From positions 958,736 through 1,022,735 of the forward strand of contig NZ_RJJD01000001.1 in the NCBI RefSeq assembly GCF_003721515.1: 64,000 nucleotides of DNA, read 5' to 3'. Below are positions 39,795-48,351 of this stretch, one piece after another. Position numbers and translations under genes: made by a program. Below the pieces are notes generated by a model. That model was not told the DNA's origin. It worked only from the letters and a program-made list of their open reading frames with translations, and made no database searches. The DNA is from Rufibacter latericius. Lineage in GTDB: Bacteria > Bacteroidota > Bacteroidia > Cytophagales > Hymenobacteraceae. Every line of letters begins with the position of its first letter. Within the stretch, counting starts at the first letter, position 1.

Positions 39795-40763
39795 TTACGC
39801 GAGCAAGGTATTTTTCACGTAATCGCGACTCTGTTTAATGCTTTGGAAAGGGTCCATGCCGGCGGCGAAGTTTTCCTGCTCCACGAAGATGCGGTCTACG
39901 CCGGAAGTCTGGGCTTGGGCGAAGATGGCTTTATAGTCCATGGTGCCGCTGCCGATCTCGGTGTTGAGGTCTGGTTTGGCTTTGTCCATGTCTTTCACGT
40001 GCCACATCACAAAACGGCCTTTGTGCTGGTTGAACATTTCTACCGGTTTGCGGCCAGCTTTTTCCATCCAGAACAAATCGGCTTCGAAGCTTACCAGCGC
40101 CGGATCGGTTTCCTTTAACAGGATGTCGTAGCCGGTGGTGTCGCCGTATTGTTTGAACTCAAAATCGTGGTTGTGGTAAGCCAGCTTCAGGTTAGAGGCT
40201 TTACACAGTTCTGCGGCTTTGTTTATCTTCTCGGCGATGTTCTTGTAGGCATCGGCGCTGTTTCTCAGTTCTTCGCCCAGGTAAGGCACGGTGATGTATT
40301 TCTGGCCCACAATGTTTCCGGCATCAATGTAGCGCTTCACGATGTCGGTGTTGCCGTCTTTCATATATTGGCCAAACTCATAGTGACCGCTGGTAGAAAC
40401 CAGGTTGCTGGCTTGCAATAGTTCTTTGAAGGCCTTCGGCTGAAGCCCCCAATAGCCTTTGGCCACGTCATAGCCGTAGGTTTCCACGTCCTGGTAACCG
40501 GCCTGCGCCACTTTCCCGATCACGCCTTTCACATCATTCGGTAAAAGCTCCCGCAAAGTGTACAACTGGATACCGATGTCACTGATACGGGCGTTTCCGG
40601 CGCCACTGGTGGTAGTGGTGTCAGCGCCTGTTCCCTCAGCGGTGGAGGCAGCACTGCCCGTGTTTTGGTTCGAAGAATCACAGGAAGTAAGCAAAGAGGG
40701 CGCGAACGCAACCCCTGCCGATAATAATCCCAGCTTCTGTAAAAAAGATCTTCTGTTGTTCAT
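39795..40763 (-). CDS. Sugar phosphate isomerase/epimerase-like TIM-barrel protein (exported)
   Basis: A 322-residue protein of the xylose isomerase-like TIM-barrel (AP endonuclease 2) superfamily. The N-terminus has a twin-arginine type signal (NNRRSFLQKLG) and a possible lipobox LLTSC at Cys28, followed by a Ser/Thr/Gly linker. The barrel starts near residue 60 (DIGIQLYTLRELLP). Metal-ligand candidates are His in YHNHDFEF, Asp/Glu in FEADLFWM, His in WHVKDMD and the C-terminal FVEQENF. In Bacteroidota, relatives in clusters with Gfo/Idh oxidoreductases and DUF1080 proteins act on 3-keto-glycosides. That role is inferred here. It is the last gene of the cluster that starts at 47049. Confidence 0.85.
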   Translation of the reverse strand: MNNRRSFLQKLGLLSAGVAFAPSLLTSCDSSNQNTGSAASTAEGTGADTTTTSGAGNARISDIGIQLYTLRELLPNDVKGVIGKVAQAGYQDVETYGYDVAKGYWGLQPKAFKELLQASNLVSTSGHYEFGQYMKDGNTDIVKRYIDAGNIVGQKYITVPYLGEELRNSADAYKNIAEKINKAAELCKASNLKLAYHNHDFEFKQYGDTTGYDILLKETDPALVSFEADLFWMEKAGRKPVEMFNQHKGRFVMWHVKDMDKAKPDLNTEIGSGTMDYKAIFAQAQTSGVDRIFVEQENFAAGMDPFQSIKQSRDYVKNTLLA

Positions 40764-40810
40764 TTTGTTTTTAGTAGGTAAACATTTCGTTTTGTTTGAG
40801 AGAAAAGGCC

Positions 40811-41698
40811 TCAGACATCGCAGATCTGGACGGCTTTTCTCAGGGAAGCTAATTTGTCTTTGGCCTCTGGAATGAATTCCTGCGCCACGAAGCCTTTGAA
40901 ACCAGTGGCTTTGATGGCTCGCATGATGGCCGGATAATTGAGCTCCTGCGTGTCATCGATCTCGTGCCGGCCCGGAACCCCGGCCGTGTGGTAATGGCCA
41001 ATGTACTGATGGTTCTCCCGAATGGTCTGAATCACGTTGCCTTCGTCTATCTGCATGTGGTAGATGTCATACAGCAGCTTGAAGTTCTCAGAGCCCAGAC
41101 GTTTGGCCAACTCAGCGCCCCAGGCGGTTCGGTCACACATATAGTCTTTGTGGTTGACTTTGCTGTTCAGGAGCTCCATCACCAGTACTACCTTGTGCTT
41201 CTCGGCTAGCGGAAGCAGTTTTTTAAGCCCTTCCACCGAGTTCTTGAGGCCGGTTTCATCATCCATGCCGTTGCGGTTTCCGCTGAAGCAGATCAGGTTG
41301 GTGTAACCGGCTTTGGCCACTAACGGGATCATGTCTGAATAGTTCTTGACCAGCGTGGCGTGGTACTGCGGGTGGTTGAACCCCTCAGTAAGGCTGATCT
41401 CCGCACCATTGCACATGGTGGAAATGAGGCCGTGCTTTTTAAGCGTAGGCCAGTCTTTGGGCCCTACCAGGTCAATGCCTTTCAACCCCATTCCCTTGGC
41501 TGCCACGCACAGTTCCTCCACTGATAGATCATTGAAGCACCAGCGGCACACCGAGTGGTTGAGGTTTCCTTTCAACTGATAAGCAGTTTCCGTTTTAGGC
41601 TCGTTTTGGGCAAAACAGGACAAAGACCCGGTGGCCGTTAAGGCTGCCGTGGTGGCCAAAATCCCTTTTATAGCGTTTCTTCTGTTATTTTCTGGCAT
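40811..41698 (-). CDS. Hydroxypyruvate isomerase-like TIM-barrel protein (exported)
   Basis: A 295-residue TIM-barrel protein of the hydroxypyruvate isomerase/sugar isomerase superfamily. It is started at MPENNRRNAIKG, which opens a twin-arginine-like signal peptide (ATTAALTATGSLSCFAQ). The open frame reaches 22 codons further upstream, into the space before the DUF1080 stop. Motifs read VMELLNSKVNH, LLYDIYHMQIDEGN (metal-ligand region), IGHYHTAGVPGRHE and FVAQEFIP, all typical of the family. With the neighbouring TIM-barrel and DUF1080 proteins it probably handles oxidised (keto) sugars rather than free hydroxypyruvate. The spacing to the next gene is 47 bases. Confidence 0.85.
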   Translation of the reverse strand: MPENNRRNAIKGILATTAALTATGSLSCFAQNEPKTETAYQLKGNLNHSVCRWCFNDLSVEELCVAAKGMGLKGIDLVGPKDWPTLKKHGLISTMCNGAEISLTEGFNHPQYHATLVKNYSDMIPLVAKAGYTNLICFSGNRNGMDDETGLKNSVEGLKKLLPLAEKHKVVLVMELLNSKVNHKDYMCDRTAWGAELAKRLGSENFKLLYDIYHMQIDEGNVIQTIRENHQYIGHYHTAGVPGRHEIDDTQELNYPAIMRAIKATGFKGFVAQEFIPEAKDKLASLRKAVQICDV

Positions 41699-41730
41699 AA
41701 AACTCAGGTACGAAGGGGAATGCGGGTTTT

Positions 41731-42474
41731 CTACAGCCGCTTGATCATGATGTTGCGGTACCACACGGCATCGCCGTGGTCCTGCAGCGCAATTTTCCCG
41801 GATTTAAACGCCCCAAAACCCGCCATGTCTTTAAACTTGCTGCCGGCTATCATTTTCTTCCAGTTATCGTCCCACAGGGTGGTAGAAACCACTTTTGTCT
41901 CGTTTTGGATAATCTCCAGCCGGCCTTTGTTACTGATGATCTCCACCTGGTTCCATTCTCCGGCGGTTTTCACGGTCTCAGGGCTGCTGGCGATGAGGTC
42001 ATACAGGTCACCGGCGCGGTGCTTGTGGATTTTGGCATCGGGGTGGCCGTTGTTGTCCAGGACCTGTACCTCGGGACCCGTGTTCCAGGTGTTGGGGTAC
42101 TTGGTGGCATCGTCCTGCACAAACAAGATGATGCCGCTGTTGCCGTTAGTGGCTATTTTCCAGTCCAGCTTCAGATGGAAATTATCAAAGCTTTCCTCCG
42201 TCACGATGTCGCCGCCGTCACCGGGTTGCCAGTTTTGTTTATGGGCGGCATCCAGGTGCAGGGTTCCGTTCTCCACAATCCAGGCTTTGCCCACGGTTGT
42301 TTTTCCGTAGGTGTGCCACCCAGTAGTAGTCTTGCCATCGAACAAAGGACGGAATTTGGTTTCGGCCGAGAGACCTCCTGATGCATGATTATCCATAACG
42401 GTTTGGGAGGGCGAAGACATACAAGCGCCCAAAGCCCCCAAGGCCACAAGCGCAATCATATTCCGGAGGACCAT
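41731..42474 (-). CDS. DUF1080 (3-keto-disaccharide hydrolase-like) lipoprotein
   Basis: A 247-residue protein of the DUF1080 concanavalin-like family, started at ATG (MVLRNMIALV); a TTG two codons upstream is possible. The lipoprotein signal ends LGALGAC. The family pattern is clear: PLFDGKTTTGWHTYGK, WIVENGTLHL, GDIVTEESFDNFHLKLDWKI (split here at 20), NSGIILFVQDD, PEVQVLDN, the HKHRAGDLYDL loop, EWNQVEII, and the C-terminal GKIALQDHGDAVWYRNIMIK. DUF1080 members have been linked to cleavage of 3-keto-glycosides. Its cluster with a periplasmic dehydrogenase supports the same here. It is 10 bases downstream of the cytochrome c gene. Confidence 0.9.
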   Translation of the reverse strand: MVLRNMIALVALGALGACMSSPSQTVMDNHASGGLSAETKFRPLFDGKTTTGWHTYGKTTVGKAWIVENGTLHLDAAHKQNWQPGDGGDIVTEESFDNFHLKLDWKIATNGNSGIILFVQDDATKYPNTWNTGPEVQVLDNNGHPDAKIHKHRAGDLYDLIASSPETVKTAGEWNQVEIISNKGRLEIIQNETKVVSTTLWDDNWKKMIAGSKFKDMAGFGAFKSGKIALQDHGDAVWYRNIMIKRL

Positions 42475-42484
42475 AGCCAATCTC

Positions 42485-42952
42485 TTATTTTTTTAAGGAT
42501 AGGATGTACTGGGCCATCTGTTTGGCATCTTCCTGGCTTAGGTTAGGGTGCGGCGTCATCGGGATTTCGCCCCAAACGCCTTTTCCGCCCTGAATGATCT
42601 TGCCGGCCAGGTAGTCAGTGTCTTTGTCGTTGTTCTCGTATTTCTCGGCTACTGCTTCGTAAGCCGGGCCTACCAGTTTCTGGTCTATTTTATGGCAACC
42701 GGTGCAATCTGACTGGGCAATCAACTTGGCGCCGTTCTCATGCGGATTGGCCCCACCACCTGCGGTACGGTCTGTGCCGATGTTCTGGCTGGTGGTATCG
42801 GCGTCTGATTGGCGGTTGGCTGCGCTCATGGCAGCCGAAGAAGCTGAGTCTGCATCGGTGCTGGCTACGGAGCCTTCATTGGTGGTGCCGGAGTTGCTGT
42901 TGCAGGCTGCCATGAAAGCGCAGCAGCTCAGAAGGAGAAAAACTTTTTTCAT
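42485..42952 (-). CDS. Class I cytochrome c lipoprotein
   Basis: A 155-residue lipid-anchored cytochrome c. The signal ends AAC with lipid Cys17. A Ser/Thr/Asp-rich linker of about 50 residues leads to the haem domain, with Cys83-x-x-Cys86-His87 in SDCTGCHKID and the likely axial Met132 in GEIPMTPHP. The single haem domain ends with DAKQMAQYILSLKK. It should accept electrons from a periplasmic FAD dehydrogenase. The GMC oxidoreductase and gluconate-dehydrogenase-type small subunit of the same cluster are the obvious donors. It is separated from them by 260 bases that hold a palindrome. Confidence 0.93.
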   Translation of the reverse strand: MKKVFLLLSCCAFMAACNSNSGTTNEGSVASTDADSASSAAMSAANRQSDADTTSQNIGTDRTAGGGANPHENGAKLIAQSDCTGCHKIDQKLVGPAYEAVAEKYENNDKDTDYLAGKIIQGGKGVWGEIPMTPHPNLSQEDAKQMAQYILSLKK

Positions 42953-43076
42953 AGTACGTACGCGTAATTCTGGAGGTAAATGGTTAGTAAGGTTTATTGG
43001 TTCGTGGGTTATTTTTCAGTTTTGGAAGCCTGCAGGAGCCGTTCGCTTCGGGAGTTAATACCAAGGCAGGGGTCTG

Positions 43077-43108
43077 TTTCAGGCCCGTTTTCTGAAAAAC
43101 ACCCTAAA
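43077..43108. repeat. Dispersed palindrome, copy 22
   Basis: TTTCAGGCCCGTTTTC and GAAAAACACCCTAAA. It lies between the small-subunit gene (stop 43213) and the cytochrome gene (start 42952). Confidence 0.7.
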
Positions 43109-43212
43109 TATGGCATTTTATCTGGGTTCTCCTTTCTTCTGAGGCGAAACTTACGGGAACACCTTTCAACTCAACGCTCTAGAACCCCTGGAAAACTCTC
43201 CTTTGTGGCTTC

Positions 43213-43776
43213 TTAGGTGGCCCAGGCTTTGTCTCCTTTTTTGTAGGGCATGCATCCGTCAAAACGGCCAGGCACCGGCAAATACCGCAATGCCTGCGTA
43301 GCGCCCACCTCTGAGGTAAAATAGCCCAGCATGGTGAGTTCTTTCATCATCCGGAAATAGTGGTTGGGCTCCTCTTCCTTTTTGGTTTTCTGATGGTTCT
43401 TCTGCTCGGCATCTAGTTGGTTCAGCAGTTGGGTACGCTCCTGGGCAGTGGCTTTCAGGAACTTCTTCCCGAACTTGTCCTGGCTGGCGTCATCTAGTTG
43501 GGAAAGGCCTTTCAGGAAAATTTTCTGGTCCTCTGGCGTGTAGCAATCCTGGACCATGGTAGCCATGAACACCCCAACCTTGGCGGCTTTGGCGCCGGGC
43601 GTGCTGGTGGCGGGGATAATGGTCTCCCCTACCTCGTCTAAAAAAGCTACCTGGTCCTGGTCAAACAGCTTGTTCACCTTGGCCGAACTAGAGGTGCAGG
43701 ACACCAGGAACTCGGCCCCAATCATGGCACCGCCCATGACCCAACCTATGGCAGCAATCGCTTCTCTTCTATTCAT
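43213..43776 (-). CDS. Gluconate 2-dehydrogenase subunit 3-like protein (Tat-exported small subunit)
   Basis: A 188-residue protein started at MNRREAIAAIGWVMGG, a twin-arginine type signal. The frame is open 28 codons upstream, but that stretch does not look coding. The family core is visible: QVAFLDEVGETIIPATSTPGAKAA (shown in part; about 45-68) and the C-terminal YFTSEVGATQALRYLPVPG. In gluconate and glucoside dehydrogenase complexes this subunit carries the Tat signal, and the FAD-bearing GMC subunit is exported with it as a passenger. The GMC protein at 45370 lacks a signal peptide, in agreement with that model. Confidence 0.9.
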   Translation of the reverse strand: MNRREAIAAIGWVMGGAMIGAEFLVSCTSSSAKVNKLFDQDQVAFLDEVGETIIPATSTPGAKAAKVGVFMATMVQDCYTPEDQKIFLKGLSQLDDASQDKFGKKFLKATAQERTQLLNQLDAEQKNHQKTKKEEEPNHYFRMMKELTMLGYFTSEVGATQALRYLPVPGRFDGCMPYKKGDKAWAT

Positions 43777-43878
43777 ATTAAAACCATTTACGGCTTCATT
43801 TTCTAAAACCTTGTGTAAACTAATGGCACTTCTTCTACATCCCCTTTTGGAAGGAAACAAAAGACATCGACTTGAAAA

Positions 43879-45345
43879 TCAAACACCCAAGGTCCAGCCG
43901 GCGCGGTAGTCGCGTTTCACGAACTGGTTTACCTCGTCAAAGTTGGTGACGCGCATGTTCTGGTTGTCCCAGAGCAGCTTCACGCCCCGGCCAGGATAAT
44001 CGAACCCGTTGCCGGCGGCATTGGGTTTGCGCACATCCACGCCCCGGATGGCGAGGTTGGCCATGAGCAAGGCCTCGGTGAGCGGGCCCGCGATCTCAAA
44101 CGGAGAACTCACTTCCATCTTTCCGTAACCAGCCAGACAGGCTTCTACCCACTGGGCGTAATGGCCTTCGGCACCGCCGGGCACCCTGGCTAGTTGGTGC
44201 TTTGGTTTTACTTTGTGGGTACGGGAAGTGGGCAGCAGGCGCGGATCTGCGCCGTACGTGCTGCACATCATCTTGCCTTTGGTCCCCACGAAAAGCGTTC
44301 CGTTGCCGCCGTCGCCAAACACTTCGTTCGGGCCCAATTCCTCCGGACGCTCGGGCTGAATACCGCCATCCATCCAGTGAAGGGTCACCGGGCCTTTGGT
44401 TTTATCAGTCTTGGGGAAAGTCAGGGTTACGTGGCTGGAGGGCGGGCAGCTTTCTGGGAAGTAGCCGCGCTTGAACTCGTCTACATACACGCTGCCTACG
44501 CTGGCCTGCACATCAGTAGCGTAGGTTAAATCCAGTACCCTGAACGGGGCTTCAATCAGGTGGCAACCCATGTCGCCTAGGGCGCCGGTACCGTAATCCC
44601 ACCAGCCGCGCCAATTGAAAGGCACCAGTTTGTTCACGTAGTCTTTATAAGGAGCCGTGCCTAACCAGAGGTCCCAATCCAAGCCCTGAGGCACTTCAGC
44701 TTTGGTAGCGGGCCACTGAATGCCTTGTGGCCAAACGGGTCGGTTGGTCCATGAGTAGATGGTGTGCACCTTCCCGATGGCGCCTGAATCATACCATTCG
44801 CGCATCTGCCGCACGCCATCGCCGGAGGCGCCCTGGTTGCCCATTTGCGTGACTACCTTGTAGCGCTTGGCGGCATCGGTGAGCATGCGGGCCTCGTAGA
44901 TGTCATGGGTAAGCGGTTTCTGCACATACACGTGCTTGCCCAATTGCATAGCCGCCATGGTGGTAACGGCGTGGTTATGGTCTGGTGTGGAGACCGAGAC
45001 GGCGTCAAAGTTATTGGCTTCTTTGTCAAACATCTCGCGCCAGTCTTTGTAGTACTTGGCTTTGGGGAACCGTTGCCGCGAGTTGGCCGCGCGGGTATCG
45101 TCTACATCGCAGAGAAAGGCAATATCGGCTTTGCCGCTGTCATAAAAGCTTTTGATGTCACTTTCGCCTTTCCCGCCTACGCCTACGGCAGCTATCCGTA
45201 GCCGGTCACTGGGCGCGGTGTAGCCTTTGCCGCCCAACACGTAACGGGGCACAATCATGAACCCGGCCGCGGCCAGGGCACCGGTTTTCAGGAACTGTCT
45301 TCTGGTAGAATCTTGTGGGGAAGGCTTTTTTTCTTCTTCGGCCAT
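43879..45345 (-). CDS. Gfo/Idh/MocA family oxidoreductase (Tat signal)
   Basis: A 488-residue NAD(P)-dependent sugar oxidoreductase. It carries a twin-arginine signal (STRRQFLKTGALAAAGF, about 13-30). A Rossmann domain follows, with VGVGGKGESDI near residue 55, then FLCDVDD and VSVSTPDHNHAVTTMAA (about 118-134). The family motif EKP appears as VQKPLTHD, and the C-terminal beta-sheet domain has GWWDYGTGALGDMGCHL (about 246-262). It belongs to the long exported branch common in Bacteroidota and Planctomycetota. These proteins often carry tightly bound NAD and oxidise or reduce sugars at C3. It is 24 bases downstream of the GMC gene. Confidence 0.92.
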   Translation of the reverse strand: MAEEEKKPSPQDSTRRQFLKTGALAAAGFMIVPRYVLGGKGYTAPSDRLRIAAVGVGGKGESDIKSFYDSGKADIAFLCDVDDTRAANSRQRFPKAKYYKDWREMFDKEANNFDAVSVSTPDHNHAVTTMAAMQLGKHVYVQKPLTHDIYEARMLTDAAKRYKVVTQMGNQGASGDGVRQMREWYDSGAIGKVHTIYSWTNRPVWPQGIQWPATKAEVPQGLDWDLWLGTAPYKDYVNKLVPFNWRGWWDYGTGALGDMGCHLIEAPFRVLDLTYATDVQASVGSVYVDEFKRGYFPESCPPSSHVTLTFPKTDKTKGPVTLHWMDGGIQPERPEELGPNEVFGDGGNGTLFVGTKGKMMCSTYGADPRLLPTSRTHKVKPKHQLARVPGGAEGHYAQWVEACLAGYGKMEVSSPFEIAGPLTEALLMANLAIRGVDVRKPNAAGNGFDYPGRGVKLLWDNQNMRVTNFDEVNQFVKRDYRAGWTLGV

Positions 45346-45369
45346 GATGAGGTTATCTATAGGGGGATT

Positions 45370-47049
45370 TTAGATGTTCATTTTCTTCAGTTCGCTCACG
45401 GCATGGTCCACCGCACGGGCAGTGAGCGCCATGTAAGTAAGCGATGGATTCTGGCAACCGGCAGAGGTCATTGCGGCCCCATCGGTGACGTACACGTTGG
45501 GCGCGTCCCAGACCTGGTTGAACTGATTCAGCACCGATGACTTAGGATCACGCCCCATGCGGGCGGTACCCATCTCATGGATTCCCTGGCCCATGGCATA
45601 GCCGGCATCATAGGCTTCCACGTTTTTCAGACCGGAGATCTCCAGCATTTCTTTGGCGTCATTGGCCATGTCCTGACGCATTTTGTGCTCGTTTTCCTTA
45701 ATCTCGCAGGAAATGTCCAGTACCGGGAGGCCCCATTTGTCTTTCTTGTCTTTGGATAGTTTGACCATGTTCTCATGGTACGGCAACGTCTCCCCGAAAC
45801 CAGTAAGGCCCATGGTCCACGCGCCGGGCTCGGTCATGGCCTCTTTCAACTGTGCCCCGATGCCTAACTCGGCAATTTCCCGGCCCCAATTCGTGCGGCT
45901 GGCACTTCCCTGGTACCCGAAACCCCGGATGTAGTCGCGTTTTTCGCCGTTCAGGTTCCGGAACCGTGGAATATAGATGCCGTTTGGCCGGCGGCCATAA
46001 TAATATTTGTCTTCGTATCCTTCCACGTCGCCTTTAGCCCCAGCCCGGAAATGGTGGTCCATGAGGTTGTGCCCCAACTGACCGCTGCTGCTGCCCAAAC
46101 CACCTTCCCACACATCGGTCGCCGAGTTCATCAGCACCCAAGTAGAGTTCAGGGTAGACGCATTCAGGAACACCACTTTGGCCAAGTATTCATAGGTTTG
46201 GTTGGTTTCGGCATCCAGCACCTCCACGCCTCTGGCTTTCTTCGTGTCCTTGTCATACAGAATCTTGGTCACGATGGAGTACGGCCGAAGGGTTAAGTTA
46301 CCGGTAGCCATGGCCGCCGGCAGCGTAGAGGATTGGGTACTGAAGTAAGCCCCAAACGGACAACCCAGCCGGCACTTGTTGCGGTACTGGCAATTGGTGC
46401 GGTTGTGGTGCGCCGAGGTAAGGTTGGCCGTACGGCCGATGATCAGATGCCGGTTTCCTTTGTAATGGGTCTTGAGGCGGGCGGCCACGTCTTTCTCCAC
46501 GCAGTTGAGGTCCATAGGCGGCAGAAACTCGCCGTCTGGCAAATGCGGAATGTTGTCTTTGGAACCGCTGATGCCCGCGAACTTCTCCACGTGGCTGTAC
46601 CAGGGCGCCAGGTCTTTGTAACGGATGGGCCAGTCCACGGCGATGCCGTCTTTGGCGTTGGCTTCAAAATCAAGGTCGCTCAGGCGGTAACTCTGACGGC
46701 CCCACATAAGGGAACGGCCTCCTACGTGATAGCCGCGGTACCAGTCAAAGCGCTTGCTTTCTATATAAGGGCTTTCTTTTTCGTTTACCCAATAATCCAG
46801 GGTGTCTTCGCTGAGGACGTAGTCGCGTTTGAGCACCGGGTAATTCTCAATCATCTCCTGCGTGCGGCCTCCGCGGTGGGGCAACTCCCAAGGGTGCTTG
46901 TTCGCGTTGACGTAATCTTTGACGTGCTCTATGTTTTTGCCTCGCTCCAGCAGAATTGTTTTCAGTCCTTTTTCCGTGAGTTCCTTGGCAGCCCAGCCGC
47001 CCGAGATCCCCGATCCAATGACAATGGCATCGTAGGTATTATTAGCCAT
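45370..47049 (-). CDS. GMC family FAD-dependent oxidoreductase, large dehydrogenase subunit
   Basis: A 559-residue flavoprotein started at MANNTYDAIVIGSGISGG, which holds the FAD-binding GSGISGGWAAKEL directly at the N-terminus. The frame is open 25 codons upstream, but those residues are unlike the family. Other motifs are GRSLMWGRQSYRL, CQYRNKCRLGCPFGAY (a Cys-rich loop near 230) and the C-terminal GIHEMGTARMG and CQNPSLTYMALTARA with the usual catalytic His/Asn region. There is no signal peptide, so export would rely on the Tat-bearing small subunit. With cytochrome c it fits a periplasmic glucoside 3-dehydrogenase-type complex. Other sugar dehydrogenases are possible. It is the first gene of the cluster. 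Confidence 0.92.
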   Translation of the reverse strand: MANNTYDAIVIGSGISGGWAAKELTEKGLKTILLERGKNIEHVKDYVNANKHPWELPHRGGRTQEMIENYPVLKRDYVLSEDTLDYWVNEKESPYIESKRFDWYRGYHVGGRSLMWGRQSYRLSDLDFEANAKDGIAVDWPIRYKDLAPWYSHVEKFAGISGSKDNIPHLPDGEFLPPMDLNCVEKDVAARLKTHYKGNRHLIIGRTANLTSAHHNRTNCQYRNKCRLGCPFGAYFSTQSSTLPAAMATGNLTLRPYSIVTKILYDKDTKKARGVEVLDAETNQTYEYLAKVVFLNASTLNSTWVLMNSATDVWEGGLGSSSGQLGHNLMDHHFRAGAKGDVEGYEDKYYYGRRPNGIYIPRFRNLNGEKRDYIRGFGYQGSASRTNWGREIAELGIGAQLKEAMTEPGAWTMGLTGFGETLPYHENMVKLSKDKKDKWGLPVLDISCEIKENEHKMRQDMANDAKEMLEISGLKNVEAYDAGYAMGQGIHEMGTARMGRDPKSSVLNQFNQVWDAPNVYVTDGAAMTSAGCQNPSLTYMALTARAVDHAVSELKKMNI

Positions 47050-47206
47050 AAAGAAGGTTGTTTGCTTTGTTTTGGTGTATTGGGTTTGTTTTCGGTGCTT
47101 ACCGGCGAAATGAGGGAATGACAAGCATTCCAGATTTACCAGCGGCCTTGTTAAAATAGTATTAACAAAAAAGGCATTTAATAATAAAATTTAAATTTCT
47201 CAAAAG

Positions 47207-47214
47207 CAAACATA
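47207..47214 (-). promoter_or_regulatory. Candidate -7 element of the GMC/Gfo cluster
   Basis: Read on the minus strand this is TATGTTTG, an exact match to TAnnTTTG. It would give a leader of about 150 AT-rich bases. No convincing -33 box was seen. Confidence 0.35.
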
Positions 47215-47298
47215 GCCTTCTTTGTAAGGAAAAAGAGGGGAAAATTGATAAGGAAGGACCTAAAAAGGATAAAAGAAGTAAACCCGGGGTTAAATCTG

Positions 47299-47331
47299 TT
47301 TACCGCCTCTTTTCTGAAAACGAGCCAGAAA
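47299..47331. repeat. Dispersed palindrome, copy 23
   Basis: TTTACCGCCTCTTTTC and GAAAACGAGCCAGAAA. It lies beyond the TerC terminator and upstream of the GMC cluster. Confidence 0.65.
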
Positions 47332-47368
47332 CAAACCGCTTCGCTTCTGCCACAACAGGTCAAAATCT

Positions 47369-47418
47369 CCAAAACGCAGAAGCGGAAGCCTGGTGGGGCT
47401 CCCGCTTCTGCGTTTTGG
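47369..47418 (-). terminator. Terminator of the TerC gene
   Basis: CCAAAACGCAGAAGCGG pairs with CCCGCTTCTGCGTTTTGG around a 15-base loop. It follows the TerC stop codon on the minus strand. Confidence 0.88.
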
Positions 47419-47441
47419 GGTAAGAAGTAGTCAGGTCAGGA

Positions 47442-48230
47442 TTATCGCCCTTGCACCGTAATGTCTTCCTCTATGATCTCGCTTTGGCGCAACTGCACCG
47501 GATCGGTTTTCTTGCGGAGTTTCATGTTGAGCATTTCCACCACCAAAGAGAAGAACATGGCGAAGTAGATGTAGCCTTTCGGGATGTGGGCGTGCAGGGC
47601 TTCTACCACCAGCATCACGCCAATAAGAATCAGGAAAGAAAGGGCCAGCATCTTCACGGTTGGGTGGTCGTTCACGAAATCGCTTACGTATTTGGCGAAG
47701 GCCAGCATGATGCCCATGGAGATGATCACGGCCACAATCATCACAATCACGTGGTCTACCAACCCTACGGCCGTTAAGATGGAGTCAAAGGAGAAGACAA
47801 TGTCTACCATCACAATCTGAATCAGGATCTTGCCCATGGTAGCGGTTCCGCCGGCAGAGCCATGGTGTTCTTCCTCGCCCTCCAGTTTGTTGTGGATCTC
47901 AGTGGTACTCTTGGCCAGCAGGAACAAGCCCCCGGCAAACAGAATGATATCGCGCCAGGAAACGGCAAACGGCTCATCCATCCAGAACAGATCCCAAGAG
48001 AAAAGCGGTTTGTTCGCGTTGACAATGGCGCTGATGAACATCAACAGGATAATCCGGAACACCAGGGCCAGCATCAGGCCAATGGTACGGCCCCGCGCCT
48101 GCTGGGCTTTGGGCAACCGTGACACCACAATAGAGATGAACACAATATTGTCAATTCCCAACACCACCTCCATGAAAGTTAGGGTGAGAAGACTTAGCCA
48201 GACGTCTGGGCTAGAAAATACATCAAACAT
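47442..48230 (-). CDS. TerC family integral membrane protein
   Basis: A 262-residue inner-membrane protein of the TerC/Alx family with about seven helices. The family signature is near the N-terminus: LTFMEVVLGIDNIVFISIV (about 17-35), and again VMVDIVFSFDSILTAVGLVDH (about 138-158, shown here as the well-known acidic SFDSI motif). The paired acidic residues in these two membrane segments are typical and suggest metal-ion transport, with manganese in characterised relatives. Tellurite resistance as such is not implied. It is a single gene with its own terminator. Confidence 0.92.
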   Translation of the reverse strand: MFDVFSSPDVWLSLLTLTFMEVVLGIDNIVFISIVVSRLPKAQQARGRTIGLMLALVFRIILLMFISAIVNANKPLFSWDLFWMDEPFAVSWRDIILFAGGLFLLAKSTTEIHNKLEGEEEHHGSAGGTATMGKILIQIVMVDIVFSFDSILTAVGLVDHVIVMIVAVIISMGIMLAFAKYVSDFVNDHPTVKMLALSFLILIGVMLVVEALHAHIPKGYIYFAMFFSLVVEMLNMKLRKKTDPVQLRQSEIIEEDITVQGR

Positions 48231-48351
48231 AGTTTTATTGATTCAGATGGTGCGTGTTGGGCAATGGTTAGAGGTTAAACGAAGTCTTTCCGGCTGAGTT
48301 AATGTCGCCGGTGACCCAAAACCTATTTTTGGTATAATTACGGAGAGTCGC

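Larger units (their letters stand above)
47050..47441. other. Intergenic region upstream of the GMC cluster
   Basis: These 392 bases hold an AT-rich leader, an exact -7 box for the GMC cluster (47207-47214), palindrome copy 23 and the TerC terminator. No gene is supported. Confidence 0.5.

Noticed and set aside
41699..41764. N-terminal extension of the hydroxypyruvate isomerase-like protein
   Set aside because: The 22 extra codons precede a clear Tat-type signal and have no family similarity; the same reasoning removed extensions of the GMC, Ada, GH9 and small-subunit genes.
46333..47121. Open frame of 262 codons antisense to the GMC gene
   Set aside because: The GMC frame carries all FAD and active-site motifs; the antisense frame is a shadow.
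47442..48230. Tellurite resistance as the role of the TerC protein
   Set aside because: TerC-family proteins outside ter operons act mainly in metal-ion homeostasis, and no other ter gene is present.
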